Of a stretch of 64,000 nucleotides of DNA, positions 34,085 to 45,919 are shown piece after piece. A model generated the notes under the pieces. The model worked only from the letters and a program-made list of their open reading frames with translations, searched no databases and was not told the DNA's origin. The DNA lies in assembly GCA_022747635.1 (NCBI GenBank), contig JAKTNV010000009.1:26297122-26361121 (forward strand), in the 5' to 3' direction. Positions within the stretch are counted from its first letter, which is position 1, and every line of letters starts with the position of its first letter. The translations under genes were made by a program, and so were the position numbers. The stretch is from Hetaerina americana (lineage: Eukaryota; Arthropoda; Insecta; Odonata; Calopterygidae).

Positions 34085-34930
34085 GAGGTCCGAATTAATG
34101 GTGACTGAAATTAACGAGATGCAATTAATTCCCTTCCCCCAAGCAGGATCGGGACCCGAAGGAATCAAAAGGGTTGAAGGCACGCGCTCGGGACACCCCC
34201 ATCCTCATCCACTCTCCCGCCCGTCGTGTCAGCCCATTAGCCCGCCGATTCCGCCCCACTTCCCGCCCCAAGCCGCCTGCTTCCTCCACGGCCAGCGAGC
34301 TGCCCTGTGTCCGGAGTCACACGCCGGCACCCAGCACTCGCCTTTTTCCGTTCCTCTCGAGCGATGGGCGTTCCCGTACACGCCTTATTTCCCCCCTACC
34401 CCCGGTGTCGCATTCTCTGTCCCTTTGGGGGCCCCAGCCCCCTCCTTTTCTTCCCAGACATCCGCATGGTCCCTCCCGAAGCGAGGTCATTAGCGGGGCT
34501 GTGAGGTCATTGCAGTGGGCGTCGGGACAAGTTGCCGCGGGTGACCGCCTCGAGGGGACGTCTCCCGTGAGCTCGATGAGGTATTATTCTTTTGTCCGAC
34601 CAGCGTGGGGAGGTGGTGGAGGCTGGGGGTCGCCGTGGAGTGTGTGGAGGCGGGTTGGGTGAGGACAGGGGGTGGGTAGGGGGACGGACGGCGTGGGAAG
34701 TGGCGGTGGGCCTACACCGCCCCGGACGATCACGTCACGTGAAATCAGACGTCGCCTGATGAGGAGGGCGAGTGGAGGAGGAGCTCTCCCTCCCTTCATG
34801 TATACCTTCCCGGAGGTCCCGTCGTCTTCGGCTTGAATCGCGGCCGCCGCCTGGGCGTATGCCCGCGACAAGTGAGGCTGCAATGAGTCATTGTCCCCTT
34901 TCGAGTTCAATCCAATGCTCACTCCCTATT
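34085..34930. promoter_or_regulatory. GC-rich, CpG-containing patch
   Basis: C-rich on plus from 34180 to 34470, then G-rich from 34600 to 34720, so the strand bias flips near 34500. CpG words are common (CCGCCGATTCCGCCCC, GCGGCCGCC). A 162-codon frame at 34174-34662 is Pro/Ser/Arg-rich and has no domain, so I treat it as composition-driven. Confidence 0.35.
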
Positions 34931-35395
34931 GGGATCCAGGGTGAAAGAATTATGTCATCACATGGGATCAACACCAAGGCCTTCGAGGGGCACACGCGAT
35001 TAAACGCCTTCGTTGTTGTTGACGAAACATTTAATTTTTGGAATAAATCACAACGGATGTGTGGTATGTAAATTTCCAGCGGCAAAGTAAGAGCAAAGTA
35101 TGGAAAAAAAAATAATAATTGCACCTTATCTGTATGCAACAGCAGCAGTAGCTGAGCTCATTTCATCAAGTTACAAGTACAACATTACTAGACTCAACGG
35201 CTTTCGTTCATCGCGAAGCACGGAAGAAAGAGTTTGCGGGCTGTAATCTTTGCGCAAATCGAGTTCAAATAAGCAGTTGTAAATATGCGGAATAATTAAG
35301 AATTGAGATATTTTTTGAAGATACTTAATTCCTATATGGATAAGATTATAGGTATCCCCGCACTCAGACATCCACACAAATCGCATAAAAACGAA
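34931..35395. other. No recognised feature
   Basis: AT-rich, unrecognised. Confidence 0.4.
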
Positions 35396-35399
35396 GGTA

Positions 35400-36060
35400 A
35401 TAAGATTTTCAAGAAAGAGGTAGGAGAAAGATAAGCATTTAAGTTGGGGAAAACATAAATTAAAACAGGTGGAACATTTCGTCCAGTTTAGAAGTGTTTT
35501 AGAAGAAGGTAGGTGAACTAGCAAAGATACTAAAAGAATTCCGTTTGCTAAGGAAGCTAAAAAAGACGCGGGAATTGATGATGGGTACCGGTTAAGTAAA
35601 GTTATAAAGAAGAAGAAGGTATGATGAGTGTTAACTTGAATATGGAAACTAGTTTTTATGGCTCGGAAACTTGAACGTGGAAGTCAGAGGGTAAGCGTAG
35701 AATGGAGCCTTGATATCTTGGTGTGGAGAAGAACCGATAATATGAAATGGGCGATAAGTAAAACAAATGTGGATTGTTCGAAAGTTATTGGAAGGGAGAC
35801 GATTTTTGTGGGAAAGTTGAAGAATACGTGATATTAAGGTGTAGAGAAATTTGATTTGCAATGAAATGTAAAAGATTGTGAGTAAGGGGAGAAATGAGGC
35901 ATGAGGAGTTAGAGAAGGAAAAAATAGGTTAGGTGATAGCTTCTGAAAGAATATGGGATAGTGAAGACGGTAATACATAGAATACTGGGTGAACGATGCA
36001 GAGTAAGAAAAATAAGTAATATGGGTGGTATAAAAGGAGGTAGAACGAGTTCAAAGTTCA
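35400..36060 (+). mobile_element. LINE ORF2 C-terminal relic (group A-like, old)
   Basis: Landmarks on plus, with frame changes between them, are LGKTKLKQVEHFVQF-like (VEQF.YLGS region), KEAKKDAGIDDGYRLSK, SFYGSETWTWKSEGKRRM and ILVWRRTDNMKWA near 35720. These correspond to the YLGS, YGSETW and WRRME..W.D positions of the family. The copy is strongly decayed and no TAA tail is visible. Confidence 0.6.
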
Positions 36061-36064
36061 ACAA

Positions 36065-36645
36065 TGAGTTATTGTATAGCTTAAATAATAAAGTGCGTAA
36101 CTCGGTGTACCATAGAAGTAAATACTCGTAAATATAGTCTGATTGTAATAAAAATGTCACTCATGATGTTGTCGAAGTTACGACTCAGTCGTGAAATGGT
36201 TAGTAAATAAACGCAGAAAAGTATAAAAAATTTATTTATTGCTCAATCTTGATGAATTCTGATTTTAAGGATTGGATTTGAATGCAGTAAACGATTTCGC
36301 GTTGCTATATCTAATCTCGGCTACCTTATTTTAAGATTTTAATGGATTCTTAAAATCTTTACTCTTCATTGCACAGACTAGGGTACGTGAACGTAGCAAC
36401 TGAAAAAACGTTAACTCAGAAAAAAAATCTTATAAAAATACCGTGACATGATATCTTATCGTTTTATGAGGATTTAGGCGACACCGGACAATGTTCTCAG
36501 CATGCATTATATTAAAATCGTATATTCAGGTTTATATTAAAAATTGCGATTCATAAAAATATGGAACGGCTCGCCATACGATTAAAATTGGTCCCGCACA
36601 TAAATAAATCGTGATTTTTTATGCTTCATATTTACTCGCGGATAT
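36065..36645. other. AT-rich stretch, no recognised feature
   Basis: No support for any feature. Confidence 0.45.
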
Positions 36646-36647
36646 CA

Positions 36648-36987
36648 AATCAGACGTCCAGATCGCACTTAAAAAGTGTTTCTCGAAATAAATGATATCA
36701 TGAGGAAAATATCTTTGCAAGTAGTCTAACCAAGCAAAGTATTACTCTGATGGTATATATATCACCTGCTGCCCGTCAATTTCTTCTCATGTCTATAAAG
36801 TCAAGTCCTAAGGCCATCGAAACATGCGTGACTAGGTCCTCCTCTTCTAATTTATCGTCTAACACTTATACTGAATGGAAAATATCATGTTATCATTTCC
36901 TCAAAGGTCATTGTAAATGTGAAATCAGACGTCAAAGTCGAATGACACCTTTAGTATTTCTCAAAATAATTGATATCATGAGGGTTG
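36648..36987. repeat. Imperfect direct repeat, 2 x about 65 bp
   Basis: 36648-36712 and 36920-36985 share TCAGACGTC, a GTCGAATGACA/GATCGCACTTA variable part, TTTCTC(G/A)AAATAA and TGATATCATGAGG. The copies are about 270 bp apart with unrelated sequence between. This may be an old segmental repeat or the two ends of an unrecognised element. Confidence 0.65.
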
Positions 36988-37977
36988 CCTGGTAATATGA
37001 TGGAGGGCTTTGATTTTCTGCATGTCATCCTGCTTCGCATTATTCTTGCTCGGACTTCCGATGACATGTTTACCTATACATACGTCACCTTTGAGTCATG
37101 GTACATAATATGTCTCTTTTGCAGAGTCTTCGTATGTTTTATTTGATTTTGGTATGAATCCATCATTTATGAAGCAAGTTAAAGGAAACGTCAAAACTCT
37201 ACATTCAAAATGACATTAGTTACACGTGAGTTCAAGGGACACTCAGCTCTAGAGCAATACTGGAGTGGTATAAGTTTGGGTAATGCTGTGACAGACATCT
37301 TAAGTGTTGTTGCTACAAGGTTTTGTGGTGATATTTTTAGATGTCTCCCAATGGGGGTGTGAATATAGCATTCTCTGTTATATTCACGGCATGCGCATCT
37401 TAATGGGATTAATTGAGATTTATGGATTCTTTTAGCTCATGGAATTGCTTTACTGATGTCTCAAATGTACTTTTTATAATGATACGAACATCTGGAAACC
37501 GATGAAACATTACAATAAATAGATTGGGAATTTATCAATTACTTTACAATCGACATCATCCTTTTTTCACTGAAAATTCGTCATCACTACAAAAAAGTAG
37601 GCTAAATAAGGTTTAGTACGTCGACAATGGTGATGAAAGAACTTCAGTATTGTCTGGTATTCGTCGGACGAACGTATAGTATACACCAGGATTTATATAA
37701 TGGAAAAAAGTGTCCTAACACCACCTCCAGTATTCTTGACGGCTCGTTGGGCAGAAGTCGATATTATTTGTGTAAGCATGCACGTTAATGTTATTCATCC
37801 TGATCATATTCGTATGCACAGACCATTTAGGGTGGGAAAGCCTTTCTCGTAGTTGGATAAATTTTTACTGAGCAGTAAACGTACCAGTCAACGTAGGTTT
37901 TCAAGTACACAAGAACAAATATTGCTACACTTCAGTAAATATCCTAAAAACATTAAAATTGACCAGTTTTTAAACTC
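36988..37977. other. No recognised feature
   Basis: AT-rich, unrecognised. Confidence 0.4.
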
Positions 37978-37985
37978 GGAATACT

Positions 37986-38258
37986 AGTAGTAGTATTTAA
38001 AGGAGGCGACCGACAGCTAAGGTCATTTGCGCCATTAGGGATGGACAGGCTAGGATGAAGGGTGGAGAGAAACCCGGTGTCGGCATCAGCCTACTCTTTA
38101 CGAAAGGCGCCAATGGGTCCCATTGCTTAACGCCAGCTTAACGTCCCATCCGACGGACGGCGTACTCACTCAAAAATATACGAAGCCGCCGGGATTCGCA
38201 TTCGGGCCCTCTGAGTGGGAAGCCAGTAGGATAGACATCGCATCATCTCGATCCCCTT
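37986..38258 (-). repeat. tRNA-derived SINE, copy A
   Basis: Read on minus, the unit begins with a tRNA-like head (GGGGATCGAGATGATGCGAT..., box B-like GCGAATCCCGGCGG) and ends with a TACTACTACT tail. An 8-bp target duplication GGAATACT flanks it (37978-37985 and 38259-38266). Compared with the complete copy at 52105-52412 it lacks about 46 bp after the head region and carries a short 11-bp duplication of the GCTTAACG segment, accounting for its 273-bp length. Confidence 0.9.
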
Positions 38259-38329
38259 GGAATACTTTCTACCTCCCTTCATTCCGTACAAAATGCCTAT
38301 TCCCTATTCCCCCTCTACCGTGCTAACCA

Positions 38330-38590
38330 GCGCTCTCTCACGTATTAAAGTCTTCAAGATTCTAATTCCAATCAACACATGCCTGCATCCCCTTGACCTG
38401 CCTTTTTGAATTTCTACCATGAATCTCCTCTCCTCCCCTATATTGCGTAGAACTCGTTTGTTTCCATATTTGTCTATTTTATTTCTCCATTATTTTCCAA
38501 ACCTACCATCTCAAAAGCCTTCTCTTAAATTTTTCTATCACCTCAAAGCCCAAGTTTCAGAGCAGTACAAAACTATTCCCGATTAGATTG
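38330..38590 (-). mobile_element. LINE ORF2 C-terminal relic (group A)
   Basis: The minus strand gives VLYCSETWALR, then with frame changes NKRVLRNIGEERRFMVEIQKR and GIRILKTLIRER. These fit LYGSETWTL, NEEVLR.IGEER.....I..R and ..LLKT.IEGR of the family. It is 5'-truncated and frameshifted. Confidence 0.65.
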
Positions 38591-38599
38591 TAGTCTTAT

Positions 38600-41085
38600 C
38601 TTCATATCTTTATTAGTACACATGTCTATGAAACTTTTACGATTCGTATTTTGTTTTAGTAATTTCTTTAAGTTCATGTTTCCATTGTTTCAATCATACC
38701 TCCCCTCTTGGTATTACGTGCTTGCTTGAATCTGTCTGTATATTATGGTTGTGCTACATTTCGGATTATCAGCTGCGTGGACGATGCACGTGCATAAGAC
38801 ATCTTGCTGAACCGACGGGGAATGTGATGTATTGCATGGCATTCTAAATGCAATATAGCTATCTAAGTGGGAATTTTGCAATATTCCATTACCAATATCC
38901 GCCCTCAGTATAACACAAATTGGAGAACGAAGTTATTGACTATCTTTGTTTTATGATATCATTATCGGAGTTACAGGTTGAATTTGTTTTTTATAAAACT
39001 CCATGTAGTATTAGTTGTAAGAGATAAGTTTATTTCTTTATCGATATGTAATACAATACATATTTCCACTTAGATATGATAGCTTAAGGCGTCCACTGGG
39101 GATATACTTTTGTTGCAGCAGCCCTTCCTATGAATGGCATCACATCATATACGTAATGACATTGCATACATTTTTAGCAAATAAATACATATTCTGTCCT
39201 GAGAACTAGTCAAACGTTCATATTTGAGTACAAAGATTAATTAGAAAGGTTCACTGTTTCAAAACAAAATATCAATGCCCTCTTTACCCATTGTCTAAAA
39301 TTTCACGAACACTATAAATGTAATACAATGTTCAAGATGTTGTATTTCTCCTTACAGCAAAGTAAAAATGGGAAAGTCAATATAAATTACTCATCACTTG
39401 AATGCAATAAGGTTGTGTTTAATTGATCCCTCAGTTCCTCTTCTAGAATTTTATTAAGTGAAATTAATCAATGGCATTTTACAAATTTTAATTAGGAAGA
39501 GTTTAGACACCTTAACAAAGTACGTATGTTGTAATCGAAGTATCTATGTTCACAAGTAATGGTTAGGAATGCCTATACCTATTTTTTGACGCAATATTTC
39601 ATTTCAAAGTATTATTGAATACTTAATAAATACTTTATATGCACACTACCTAAATGCAAGTTCGTAGCTTCAAAATTAAATTTTGCTTAACAAAATGCAT
39701 GATGTAAAACTTTCTTGAAAGACAGTGTAAAATTAATAAAATAGGATGCTGTTTTGTTGAAACCAACTTGTTTAATAAAAAGGTATTAGTATCACTGGAT
39801 ACTAGGTCATTTTTACTCTATATATCTACATTGATTACTTGTTACGGATCAAATAAAAATATTAAAATATAGCTATATTTTTATTTCATATGGGAACAGA
39901 GACAGTTGAAAATCGACACATCATAAAAACGCTCGATCGTACTACAACCGTTAGTAAATGCTAGTGTGATGTCTTTTTTTGCAACACTAGTTCGATATAT
40001 TGGAAACTTAGAACACAGCGAGGCAAATTATGTTCGATATGATATCTATTATCCCGGATTCATAACCCAGACATAATTGCACTATTGCAATGTAGTACTA
40101 ATCAACCTTGCTAACGAAATATTAAAGTCACTTATCCGATCGCCAATTCATGATTAAGGATTGAACTATCATTTTTTGATTGCAAATTTAATTTATAGTA
40201 TATTTTGTACTGTCGCTGTATACAACTATTACCTACATATCTTTAGGGGAAATTTTTCTGTGATATTTTATCCTTTAAATCTGAGGGTTATTGTAAAATA
40301 CCTGTAATTACCTGTGACAGGTGAGGTGGAGCATATAGTCGAGGATTGTAGTCTAAATGCTTCAAATATCTGGGAAAAATGACATTTATAGGCTTTAAAA
40401 AATGTCAATGGAAATTGGCCAAATTAGTGAAAACTTGAATTTGTATAGGAAAGCTAGCCTAGGAATTGCAATAGTGGAATTTGTTTTGCAAACAGTCGAA
40501 AAAAATAGCAATTTTTTCGCGAATAATTTTCCATAAATAAAACAATAGTGATTTGAAGTAGTGAAGTAACCAATTTTTATTTTTACCCAGGAATACCAGT
40601 TATAACGGAAAATGTTAGAAAATACGATAACTTTAGAACTAAGGGAATCATATTACGAGTGTATTTCAACAATAATGCAAGAAATCTTCCAACATTTGTT
40701 TATGTCTTTATCGTCTTTAGTACATTGTGAAGCGTTGGCACTTTGTATGGCACAGAAAATTGACCATTGAAGCATGCGAATGACCGTACATCAGTAGATT
40801 TTAAGATAATGGAGCATAGTAAGCATAGAAAAGTCGGTCGACTAGCTGTCAAGGGACAGAAAAACTAGTCCAGATAGGAAGGCATAAAAAGTTTTAAGTG
40901 CTGTTTGGAAAGAGAGAATAGTTGTAAAGGAAGTTTGAAAAAGTTAGTGTGATTGGCTGGGATATTGAAGTATAGCGGAATACTGACGGACAAGAGGGAA
41001 GGGATTAAATAAAATAGAATGAGAATAGGTAAGCAGGTATTTTAATCACATTCCCAATTCCACCAACACATGACTGATTTTACAG
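38600..41085. other. 2.5-kb AT-rich stretch, no recognised feature
   Basis: Stops are dense in all frames. A short AT palindrome AAATATAGCTATATTT lies near 39863. No repeat family found elsewhere in the window appears. Confidence 0.45.
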
Positions 41086-41089
41086 GTAT

Positions 41090-41413
41090 AACGAGGAAGT
41101 ACTTCGTATGGTGGGCGAGGACAGGGGTTTACTGGGAGAAATCACATGGAGGCAGGAAAAGTGGATGAAGGGGGTGTTGACCGGCAGTGGAATGTTGAAG
41201 ATTGTGATGGAGGGGAGAATGTTGGGCAAACGATGAAAGGGATGGAGCAGGATAGGAATGTTGGACTGGATGAAGGGAGGCAGAAAGTACTCAGAGGGAC
41301 CTGATGTAGAGTAGGATGTTGTGTTTTGCTAGGAGTCAGAAATTATTTAATTAGTAGCAATGTCCATCCAAAAACCTACCTTAACCGGTATATTACCTAA
41401 TAATAATAATAAC
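41090..41413 (+). mobile_element. LINE 3' end with TAA-repeat tail (group A)
   Basis: The frame reads EVLRMVGEDRGLLGEITWRQ, EKWMKGVLTGSGMLKIVMEG and RMLGKR, then stops. At the DNA level the segment matches 7046-7350 closely. It continues through AGTAGGATGTTGTGTTTTGC and TGTCCATCCAAAAACCTACC to a terminal TAATAATAATAA. This is the copy that shows the family's true 3' end. It is strongly 5'-truncated, about 320 bp long. Confidence 0.85.
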
Positions 41414-41414
41414 C

Positions 41415-41940
41415 TCAACAGATAAAATATTCATTAAATTATAAACAAGCAGAATGACCTATTTTGGCTGGACGCAATATGATAACTTTAATGCACGAGC
41501 CGACCATAAAAATTTGAAATCATATATTTGAATGTATCAAATATCGAAACAGTTGGAAATAATCAGTAGTTAATTTTAATTATTTAAATCGCAACTTCGT
41601 TACTAATTGAAATTAAATTCGCTTCGCTTCCCGAGAGATGACAAGACGGTTGACAATATCATGCTATAATGCACTCATGAAATCAGCGCCAGTATTCATA
41701 ACAACCATCTGGTTACTTGTGAGTGTGATTTTTGATTCGTTAGATCATTCGATATATCAGTTTGTATGCGTAAAAGGAAACTTTCAGGGACATTTTTATG
41801 CTTTGGCTACATTTTAAGGAGTGGTGCACACACTCTGGACTTTTCCGCTGTCAAATATGATTATTTTTTTGGCGAACAGAAATTTTCGGGAAGTGTTTGT
41901 TTCGTTTTAGATCATTAAGCGCCTTATTCGATGAAATATG
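41415..41940. other. No recognised feature
   Basis: AT-rich, unrecognised. Confidence 0.4.
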
Positions 41941-41944
41941 GATC

Positions 41945-42880
41945 CTCCCTTTTTGAGGAACATTCAGATGCGCGTCGGAAAATTTCCTTACCACTCTCCT
42001 CCTCCACTCCCCCAACCACTCCCGCACCACGCCTCGGAAGCGTTGCCCTGAATTCTCCCCCCCCCCGTTCCTCCGCATCTCCAGAAGGCCCTTCCCAGCA
42101 TCCCTCGCGCGTTCGCACCAGCCAGCCCCCTCTGGGCCTCCAGAGTGGGCAAATGATATGCAGAGCGTGGCGGTGCAATTTCGGTGTGGGCTCGTATATA
42201 ACTTCGCAGCGCCTCCGCGAGAGGGCGACACGGTTGGAAACAAAAGAGGTTTGAATATGCGAAGGAGCGAAAGAGAGTGGGGGAGGCGGAGACGATGGGA
42301 GGAGGGGTCGGGAGTGTTGGTCCCGGGTGAGGATAGGGGTTAGGTTTTTCGTGAGAGGGGGTGGGCGGGGTGCGGGCGAAGAGTTTGAAATAAGAGGTCG
42401 AATGGCGGGGTGGCTGTGTGTGTGGGAAGGGTGAGATGTGTGGCTGGGATATTGGCGATGGGGGTTTGGGGTGAGGTTTAGTTTTTCGTTGGGGGAGGGG
42501 AGGGAGGAAGGAGCGGTCGTTGGATGGGGTGGGAGGTTTGGCCTCGGGTGTGTTTGTTGGTATTCCGCCAAGTAGGGTGCCTCTCCTCTCTCTTTCTCTC
42601 CTAAATTATTCCAGAGCAGCGTCTTCTCTTCCATTCCATCCGAGTTTCTTTTTCATAAGTCCCATTCCACGCTCTCCCTCCTCCCCCGGCGTTCTCCTCG
42701 CTCTTCTTTATCCCTTTTTTATTCCACTCCCTCTCTCACGTGTCCCCTCTTTCTCTCTCTCTCTCTCCTCCTCCTCCTCCATCCTCTCTTTCCCTCTCTC
42801 CTTCTTCCTCCCTCCTTCTCTAGAGCCTGCCGCACCAATAAAAAGCACTTGTTACCCTCCCGCTCCCGTGTTTTATGGTT
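41945..42880. promoter_or_regulatory. GC-rich patch with two strand-bias switches
   Basis: Pyrimidine-rich 41990-42130, purine-rich 42230-42540, pyrimidine-rich 42570-42840 on plus. A CGTATATAACTT word lies near 42192 in a CpG-rich segment between the first two blocks. A 236-codon minus frame (41924-42634) is Pro/Ser/Arg-rich with no domain and overlaps frames in other phases, so it is not called as a gene. Confidence 0.35.
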
Positions 42881-42884
42881 ACGC

Positions 42885-45640
42885 AAGCTAATTTACGCTT
42901 AGTCTTTCCATTTCCATTAATGCTTCCGCTAAATATAATGACAGTTACGAAGTCCAGGATCCGCGATGTCGGCTGTGCATATAGTTGGATGTTTAATGGC
43001 AATTGATGGCTAAGGTGTTTGGAATTCAGATGAATCGATCTGATATACTTGTGCCAAAATCACTCAAAATCAATGTTTAAACGATCTTTTTCTCATCTCG
43101 TACCGAAAATTCGAAGTTTTAAAAATGTCCGCGATTTTTTATAAAATCGCGGAACATACTCCTTGAAACTAAGAAGTGCTAAATCATTATTAGAGAATTA
43201 TGATTTCCAGGTGTCATCCAGAAGGTCATTATGCAACTATAAGATAGCGTTTGCATCGGTTAACTCGATAAGTAATGCTGAAATATTTAACTACGGGAAG
43301 ATAATCATGCTGTTCTTAAGGAGGATGAGGTAGGGGTCACGAATACAAATTTTTAATCTGTGGTACCTACTGGTTATTGAAGCTTATTCAAGGTACCTAA
43401 TTGTCATGGAAACAAAAAATAATTTCTAAATCCCACCAATAAATATTCCAAAACAAATTCCACTAATTTCCAGAGCCTGTGTTTCGACATTTCATATCCT
43501 TGGGGTGATGATGTCAAAAAAAATGTCGAAGTCTCTTGGTTGGTAAAAACTTTATTTGTGGTGCTCCAGGTAATGCGTTCTCTTGGTATCGAGGTCAAAT
43601 ACTTTTATTTATCATTTAGAGCAGAATTTTCTCTAAAAAAATGTCTCCAACGATGGATTCTTATGGAAAAAAGGTGGCAAAGCTGCACAATCCTTGATAA
43701 CATTTTAAATGCACTCGTGAAGCAAAACATAAGCCCCAGAATTTAAAATAGCTTCGTCTAAAACGTACTTTGGGAACTTCTCTGTGTGGACTAATGAAAG
43801 GGGAAAGAATTTTGGAAGAAAAGGAAATGTGGGCCACTACTTTCAATTAAAGGTCAACTGGAAATATAAAGATGTTGACTCACGAAGATGAAGAAGTGCG
43901 GGGAGATGAAAGCATCTTTGGACTATGCTGTAAATACTTGAGGTGGGTGAAATACACTGAACAGGCTTACTGTAAAAAGGCTGAAGGCGTGTGTCACGGT
44001 ACTGTATCTTTCTGAATAAAAGTCTAGAGCAGGAAAAGGAAATACCTGAATGAGATGCATTTAGTAATATACGGAAGTGAAGTAACCTAGAGATGATTAA
44101 GTGATCATTCGAGGTGGGTGAGTTTTGGGCAACCGCTAATTGAAAGCATTCTTAAAAGTAATACCAATTCATCATGATGAATCCGAGCAGTTTGATGTCT
44201 GGAATATTATTTGTGTTTGTGTTAAGAGGTCATTTTTTCATTAATGCAGGTGGGATAAGTATTTGAATGTTTCAAATTATTATCTGTCGAACCACGAAAA
44301 AACATTCTTATGAGTTAAGAAAACTCCTAACTCAATGGTGTTTTCATCTCATACCATCTCTTGGCTCGCGTTCTACCTCTGAAGTCAATTGACTATTTCT
44401 CCCGATGGAATTTAAGGCGTGAATTTGGGGGTTGAATCAAACTTTTCATTTTCCCGTAGTCCAAAGAACAGTTAGTTACTTCAATTGAAGAAACTTCTAT
44501 TGGAAATTCTGCACGTGAACTCCATGGAATTCTCTAATATCACCGTGGAATTAAAATCTACTCGCCGAGAACTTCCTTTGTAAATGAGGAAGGAGGGAAA
44601 GGAAATAACAGAAATGAATTGCGCAAGAATCTTGCGATCAACCAATCAGATTCGAGTCAACTGACCTCCGTAAAACAACCAAATACCAGCAGTCCGCCCC
44701 GTGCAAGTAGATTCGATGTAGATGTGTAGTTGTGGAAGGGAACAAACAAGTAGATGCGATTTTTATGGATTTTCCAGGGGCCTTTAATGAAGCCACGCTG
44801 GCTAACTCGGTGCACTAGTAGTGAGGACACAAAATAAACGAGAATTTTATTAATTTGATTCTGGAACCCAAACGCCACAAAAGCACAAAAACCGGGACAA
44901 TACTTCCATTTGGAGAACACAAACAATTCAAATAATCTTACACTCTCCACGAAAATGACTAATATACACTAACTCCATAAGAAACCAAAACCTGACCTGA
45001 TCATTTGAAGACAGTACAACTTCATGCACCAAAGAATCAAGTAAGGAATTATATTTTAGATCTCATTCCTAAATTCATATCAATAAAAGATGTAGCTTCA
45101 GAAAAGGAAGGTTTATAATATTTTCTCTTACTTAAAAAGGCATCCATTGAAGGCTTAATCACATGTACAAATAACCTCCTAAATTAGTCATTCACTCACG
45201 AAAGAAAATGTGACATACCTGCGAACAGCACCATCGCAAACCTCACGCATGTATTACGCCCCCTTACTGACCAAAAAATTTAAGTCGCTAGATTGTCATT
45301 CATCGAACTCGAATGCCAGAAATACCAAGCGATATTAATAATATACCCAACGAGTCCAGCCCACAGTTGGGAGTGTATAGCACTCATTAAATGACATTGC
45401 TAAAAGTAAAGCGTAAATTCAATATATTTTGTGCTAGAAAAATACAAGAATATCCTTCACCGTATTTGAGTCTAAAGTGGTAGGGGAGACTTACCATAAT
45501 TACACGATTCAATCAGGAATAATAGTAGTAAGAAATCAAAGTCCATATAGAAATATTAAATTTATTCCATTAATAAATTTGGGCAAGATTAAACGTTGCA
45601 TAGATATAAGGTTCATTCTTAGGTACATGAGTATGTTAGT
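42885..45640. other. AT-rich stretch, mostly featureless
   Basis: Apart from the hairpin at 43128-43153, no repeat or coding similarity is recognised. 43440-43860 and 44650-44950 hold unrecognised short frames. Confidence 0.4.
43128..43153. repeat. Perfect 11-bp hairpin
   Basis: TCCGCGATTTT and its exact reverse complement are separated by a 4-base loop TTAT. The GC-rich base of the stem in an AT-rich neighbourhood makes this a stable fold. No T-run or transcription unit adjoins it, so a terminator role is unsupported. Confidence 0.8.
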
Positions 45641-45647
45641 TGATAGT

Positions 45648-45698
45648 GTGTGTGTGTGTATATATACAGGTATATATTCACACACACATATACATATG

Positions 45699-45747
<49 letters not shown>

Positions 45748-45766
45748 TTATTTATTTATTTATTTG
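45648..45766. repeat. Compound microsatellite (TG)n, (TA)n, (TTTA)n
   Basis: TG repeats, interrupted TATA/CACA words, about 20 TA units and then six TTTA tetramers. It has the same composition, in reverse, as 7455-7522. Confidence 0.95.
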
Positions 45767-45870
45767 CATGTTTATAAGTGAAATAGGCTTTCGCATAAAT
45801 ATTGCATTCATCTCTGTGGGTATAGATTTGCATGAACTTGTTGGTTTCATTCTCTTTTACGGTTGGTGAC

Positions 45871-45918
45871 CTGACCCCCTCCGCCACACGTCCTTTCGGC
45901 GGCTTGCGGGGTATTGTT
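45871..45918 (+). repeat. Dispersed GC-rich hairpin repeat, copy 2
   Basis: The reverse complement of 3909-3950: CTCCGCCACACG, a variable spacer, then GGCGGCTTGCGGGGTATT. The conserved stem halves and variable loop suggest an RNA-level structure conserved in the parent element. Confidence 0.55.
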
Positions 45919-45919
45919 A

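Noticed and set aside
34174..34662. 162-codon open frame
   Set aside because: GC-driven, overlaps other frames, no recognisable protein.
41924..42634. 236-codon open frame on the minus strand
   Set aside because: It lies in a GC-rich, strand-biased patch, is Pro/Ser/Arg-rich, overlaps other frames in several phases and has no domain. Composition explains it.
43128..43153. Intrinsic terminator
   Set aside because: The genome is eukaryotic and no T-run or transcription unit adjoins the hairpin.
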